In this document: positions 35,123-35,998 of the stretch, one piece after another
Numbering within the stretch: position 1 is the stretch's first letter
How the letters are laid out: each line of letters opens with the position of its first letter
NCBI GenBank assembly: GCA_012837345.1
Contig: DURL01000018.1
Coordinates: forward strand, 1 to 35,998
Origin: Bacteroidales bacterium
GTDB lineage: Bacteria; Bacteroidota; Bacteroidia; Bacteroidales; Dysgonomonadaceae
Direction of reading: 5' to 3'
Length of the DNA: 35,998 bases
Notes under the pieces: model-generated
The model's input: only the letters and a program-made list of their open reading frames with translations
Database searches by the model: none
What the model was told of the DNA's origin: nothing
Translations under genes and position numbers: made by a program

Positions 35123-35998
35123 TTATTGAAACACCACCACCGAGGGGTTGATACCCACGGCAGTTAGCCTGTATTTCATCTTTCCGTTCTTATCAAAACA
35201 GTATAGATCGCCCGGATGAACATAGTCGGTGGATGCCACAAAGAGATCACCACTCACGGGATCGACTGTCACGTTGTTCATGATCGGTATCTCGGTGCCA
35301 TCGCTGATAAAGCTGTCGCTGATGATCTTCTCCTCCAGGCAGTCGTAGACCACCAGGCTGTTGGAGACCCCGTAGGCGCCACTGATGATATAGGCTTTGT
35401 TGTCATTGATCACAAACTTCTGAGGGGATGCGATGCCGGCGATGGTCTCCACTGTGCTGCTGCCGGAGTGAATCACCTTGAAGGCTCCCGGCTCATCACC
35501 ATAGTTGCCGGTCACCGTGAGGTAAATGTCGCCCTGGCTGTCGGTTTGTACGGTTCCCGGGTTGGTGCCCACCTCAATCTTTTTCTCCTCGGTGAGGCTG
35601 GTGAGGTTGATCACCGAGAGGGTGTTGTCGTACCCGTTGGCCCAGTTGAGTCCCCCTGAGTTAGCCACGTAGATCCTGTTGTTTTTGATGGCGATCCCCT
35701 CCGGGTCCATCCCCACATTCACCGAACCATCTATGGCAAGTGAGACGGTGTCGATGCGGGTAACGGTGTCGTCGAAGGAGGTGACATATACCTTTCCGCC
35801 ATGGGCTGCCAGGCGGCGTGGCTCCTTGCTTTGTCCCCCGGTGGACTCCATCCTGATCTGACGAAGGGACTTGCCGGTGGTTGCCTCCACCACCTCAAGG
35901 GTGCCCGACTTGTTGACCGCGATGTAGATCTTCGAACCGTATAATAGCATATCGTTGGCCACATCACCCAGACCCCTCTTGTTCACATCCAGGAAATA
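35123..35998 (-). CDS. YncE/DUF5074-like beta-propeller surface protein (partial, C-terminal 291 residues)
   Basis: The frame is open to the right edge; the GTG at 35986 is internal (YFLDVNKRG continues past it), so the start lies outside the window. The visible part has repeated propeller-blade motifs: GSKIYIAVNKSGTLEVVEATTGK, GKVYVTSFDDTVTRID, NNRIYVANSGG and DIYLTVTGNYGDEPG. Each has a 'x-x-Y-V/I-x-x-x' strand followed by 'V-I-D/N'. This fits the YncE-like seven-bladed propeller and the DUF5074 proteins found near TonB-dependent receptor loci in Bacteroidota. These are thought to be lipoprotein partners of cofactor or metal uptake systems, which is an inference here since the neighbours are out of view. 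Confidence 0.8.
   Translation of the reverse strand, partial: YFLDVNKRGLGDVANDMLLYGSKIYIAVNKSGTLEVVEATTGKSLRQIRMESTGGQSKEPRRLAAHGGKVYVTSFDDTVTRIDTVSLAIDGSVNVGMDPEGIAIKNNRIYVANSGGLNWANGYDNTLSVINLTSLTEEKKIEVGTNPGTVQTDSQGDIYLTVTGNYGDEPGAFKVIHSGSSTVETIAGIASPQKFVINDNKAYIISGAYGVSNSLVVYDCLEEKIISDSFISDGTEIPIMNNVTVDPVSGDLFVASTDYVHPGDLYCFDKNGKMKYRLTAVGINPSVVVFQ

Overview
The window looks like a chromosomal segment of a Bacteroidales bacterium, most plausibly Dysgonomonadaceae (the Proteiniphilum/Petrimonas/Fermentimonas group). The genus is an inference; the order is well supported. Support comes from Bacteroidota-type promoters (-7 TAnnTTTG, sometimes with -33 TTTG about 19-20 bases upstream), from few Shine-Dalgarno sites, and from lineage-typical proteins: a NagB-like/LmbE fusion, ribBA, DUF4230, a START-like protein, an OMP_b-brl-type barrel, LytS/LytTR regulators and a DUF5074-like propeller. 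Most of the window is gene-dense and moderately GC-rich. Two pockets (about 1-1,100 and 26,760-28,240) look clearly AT-richer by eye.

Layout. 1-1,100: the edge of an accessory region, with a truncated excisionase-like gene, a small HTH gene and duplicated promoter-like repeats, ending at the 3' side of a tRNA-Met(CAT) gene. 1,324-12,567: mutS2, a POT-like peptide transporter, the NagB-like/LmbE fusion, a START-like protein, an LptF/LptG-family LPS-export permease abutting ribBA, and rmuC. 12,680-15,043: kbl and tdh, the two-step route from threonine to glycine and acetyl-CoA, separated and preceded by degenerate 7-base tandem repeats. 15,123-17,796: a DUF4230 membrane protein, a SixA-type phosphatase and a YeiH-family transporter. 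18,067-22,714: an outer-membrane barrel followed by a LytS-type kinase and an overlapping LytTR regulator. 22,824-26,758 (minus strand): dps, a patatin-POTRA-barrel (PlpD-like) protein and a luciferase-like oxidoreductase. 26,759-28,100: an AT-rich stretch with a possible VOC/glyoxalase remnant, a DUF2383 protein and tRNA-Val(TAC). 28,375-34,445: purB, an RluB-like pseudouridine synthase with a repetitive N-terminal tail, and asnS-lepA. 34,594-35,998: an orphan secreted protein and the C-terminal part of a surface beta-propeller.

I found no CRISPR array, complete insertion sequence, phage module or recognisable defence system. The most unusual signals are the period-7 intergenic repeats at four loci, the NagB-like domain lacking all four catalytic residues, the barrel-LytS-LytTR cluster as a possible envelope-sensing unit, and the non-canonical T-loop of tRNA-Met beside the accessory edge.
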